Origin: Bacteriovoracaceae bacterium
GTDB lineage: Bacteria; Bdellovibrionota; UBA1018
Direction: 5' to 3'
DNA length: 15,019 nt
Assembly: GCA_947475645.1 (NCBI GenBank)
Contig: CANJNU010000001.1
Span: 1 to 15,019, forward strand
Each line of letters begins with the position of its first letter. The stretch's first letter is position 1. This document shows positions 14,140-15,019 of this stretch, piece after piece. The notes under the pieces were generated by a model. It was not told the origin of the DNA. It ran no database searches and was given only the letters and a program-made list of their open reading frames with translations. The translations under genes were made by a program, and so were the position numbers.

Positions 14140-15019
14140 ATGCGCTTCTATCGTTGGGCAAAATTAGCAATTCTGGGTGTAGGGCTTCTGGGTGGCGCGG
14201 GCGGTGATTTCGCGGTGGCCAACGTGAGCCTGCGGAATGGAAATTTTTACGTGAGTTTCAGTGATGTGTCTTATTTGGGTGGATTTGAGCCCAAGATTGA
14301 GCGCGTTTACAACTCGAAGACAGCGTTTAAAGGAATGTTTGGTTGGAACTGGGGTTCTGATCTGGATGTTTATTTGGCCGTAAGTGGCGACGGAAGTGTA
14401 GTGGTGCACGAGTACGGCGGTGGCCGTGCGAATCGTTTTGCGCCAGTTGCGTTTAATGCGCAAGATCTAGATAAAGCGGTGGCTCAGATTGTAGACGCGG
14501 CAAAAAAAACCGGAAAGGTTTCGAGCGAGCAGTATGCGACTACCTATGCCAAGCGTCTAAAAGTGGATGCTGAGTTTAGAAATCTTGAGTGGGATAAGTT
14601 GGTAAGCGACGGCAGACTAAAGAGCCGTGAGCTTCCGGTAGGAACCCAGCTTATTTCAAATCAAATTGGCTATCAGTATGTGACCCGAGTTGCTGATGGC
14701 TATATGAGAAATCACGAAAGTGGACGAGTTGAGAAATTTAACGAACAGGGTAGATTGGTGAGGGTGCGAGACAAGCAAGGCAACTTCATTGATCTGACTT
14801 ATGGCAAGGACGGGAAGCTGGGCAAGTTGGTTGATAATCTCAATCGCAAAATGTTTTTTACGTTTAACTCGCAAGGGCTACTAGAAAAAGTGGACGCTGA
14901 GGGCGGAAAAGAGGCCACCTTTAAATACAATACCCTGGGAGAGCTTGCTTACAGTAAGGATGTTAGCGGAAACGTATATGAGTACGGTGATGGGAAGCAG
15001 AAGAAAGGCGATGGCGGAA
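14140..15019 (+). CDS. Secreted YD-repeat (Rhs-like) protein, 5' part only
   Basis: Open from ATG 14140 to the window end without a stop: 293 residues seen, the rest lies beyond. The N-terminus is a signal peptide: MRFYRWAK, hydrophobic LAILGVGLLGGAGG, then AVA before N28. Residues about 30-80 resemble the N-terminal domain of Rhs/YD proteins (SYLGGFEPKIERVYNSK, then FGWNWGSDLD). A region of about 90 residues (105-195) without clear family follows. From about 200, YD-type repeats begin, each of the form G-x-L-x-x-x-x-D-x-x-G followed by an aromatic strand (QGRLVRVRDKQGNFIDLTY, KLGKLVDNLNRKMFFTF, QGLLEKVDAEGGKEATFKY, LGELAYSKDVSGNVYEY). Such repeats build a large shell, often carrying a toxin or adhesin part at the C-terminus, which is not visible here. 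It probably acts in the envelope or outside the cell. The start has its own promoter and ribosome site. Confidence 0.85.
   Translation, partial: MRFYRWAKLAILGVGLLGGAGGDFAVANVSLRNGNFYVSFSDVSYLGGFEPKIERVYNSKTAFKGMFGWNWGSDLDVYLAVSGDGSVVVHEYGGGRANRFAPVAFNAQDLDKAVAQIVDAAKKTGKVSSEQYATTYAKRLKVDAEFRNLEWDKLVSDGRLKSRELPVGTQLISNQIGYQYVTRVADGYMRNHESGRVEKFNEQGRLVRVRDKQGNFIDLTYGKDGKLGKLVDNLNRKMFFTFNSQGLLEKVDAEGGKEATFKYNTLGELAYSKDVSGNVYEYGDGKQKKGDGG

Noticed and set aside
1..15019. CRISPR arrays, tRNA/rRNA genes, insertion sequences
   Set aside because: No regularly spaced repeats, no tRNA-like clover sequence, no transposase or terminal inverted repeats were seen; coding is almost continuous.

Overview
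The window is most of a tad/Flp (type IVb) pilus locus, all on the + strand. It sits beside a cluster of forkhead-associated (FHA) and PP2C-phosphatase signalling genes. At the right edge a secreted YD-repeat (Rhs-like) protein begins. Base composition looks balanced. The combination of a Flp locus with several pilins, FHA/TPR membrane proteins, a FliA-like promoter and an adjacent YD-repeat protein suggests a Bdellovibrionota-type predatory or related bacterium. That assignment is an inference from gene content, not from a marker gene.

Region 1 (1-6080) reads as one tight operon. It holds the 3' end of tadC, a DUF192 protein, an FHA/sensor/HAMP/PAS membrane protein, an FHA-TM-TPR protein, a larger double-FHA-TM-TPR protein and a PP2C-type phosphatase. 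Stops and starts overlap or lie 1-12 bases apart. Region 2 (6081-6168) is a short gap with a sigma-28 (FliA)-like promoter. Region 3 (6169-14063) is the pilus core: flp pilin 1, a gap with a 50-base imperfect palindrome, flp pilin 2, prepilin peptidase (cpaA/tadV), a third pilin-like gene, tadE-like, tadF-like, cpaB (rcpC), cpaC (rcpA secretin), a cpaE-cpaF fusion (TadZ + TadA ATPase) and tadB. Region 4 (14064-15019) has a near-consensus sigma-70 promoter followed by the N-terminal 293 residues of a YD-repeat protein cut by the window edge.

How the parts probably work together: CpaA cleaves five class III signal peptides (three Flp-like, two TadE/F-like). TadB/TadC form the inner-membrane platform driven by the CpaF ATPase, which here is joined to its CpaE localisation partner. 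The pilus leaves through the CpaC secretin with CpaB. The FHA proteins and PP2C phosphatase look like a phosphothreonine control layer on the pilus machine, comparable in logic to PpkA/PppA/Fha control of type VI secretion, but no kinase is visible here. Two FHA proteins carry TPR repeats on the far side of a single membrane span and might take part in assembly. No tadD, tadG or rcpB is seen in the window.

The most unusual points are: (a) a run of nine G in the CpaE-CpaF linker, where loss of one G would create a stop overlapping an in-frame ATG as ATGA; (b) the FHA/PP2C module inside a tad locus; (c) the FliA-like promoter before the major pilin; (d) the palindrome between pilins 1 and 2. 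There is no gene-free stretch longer than about 90 bases.
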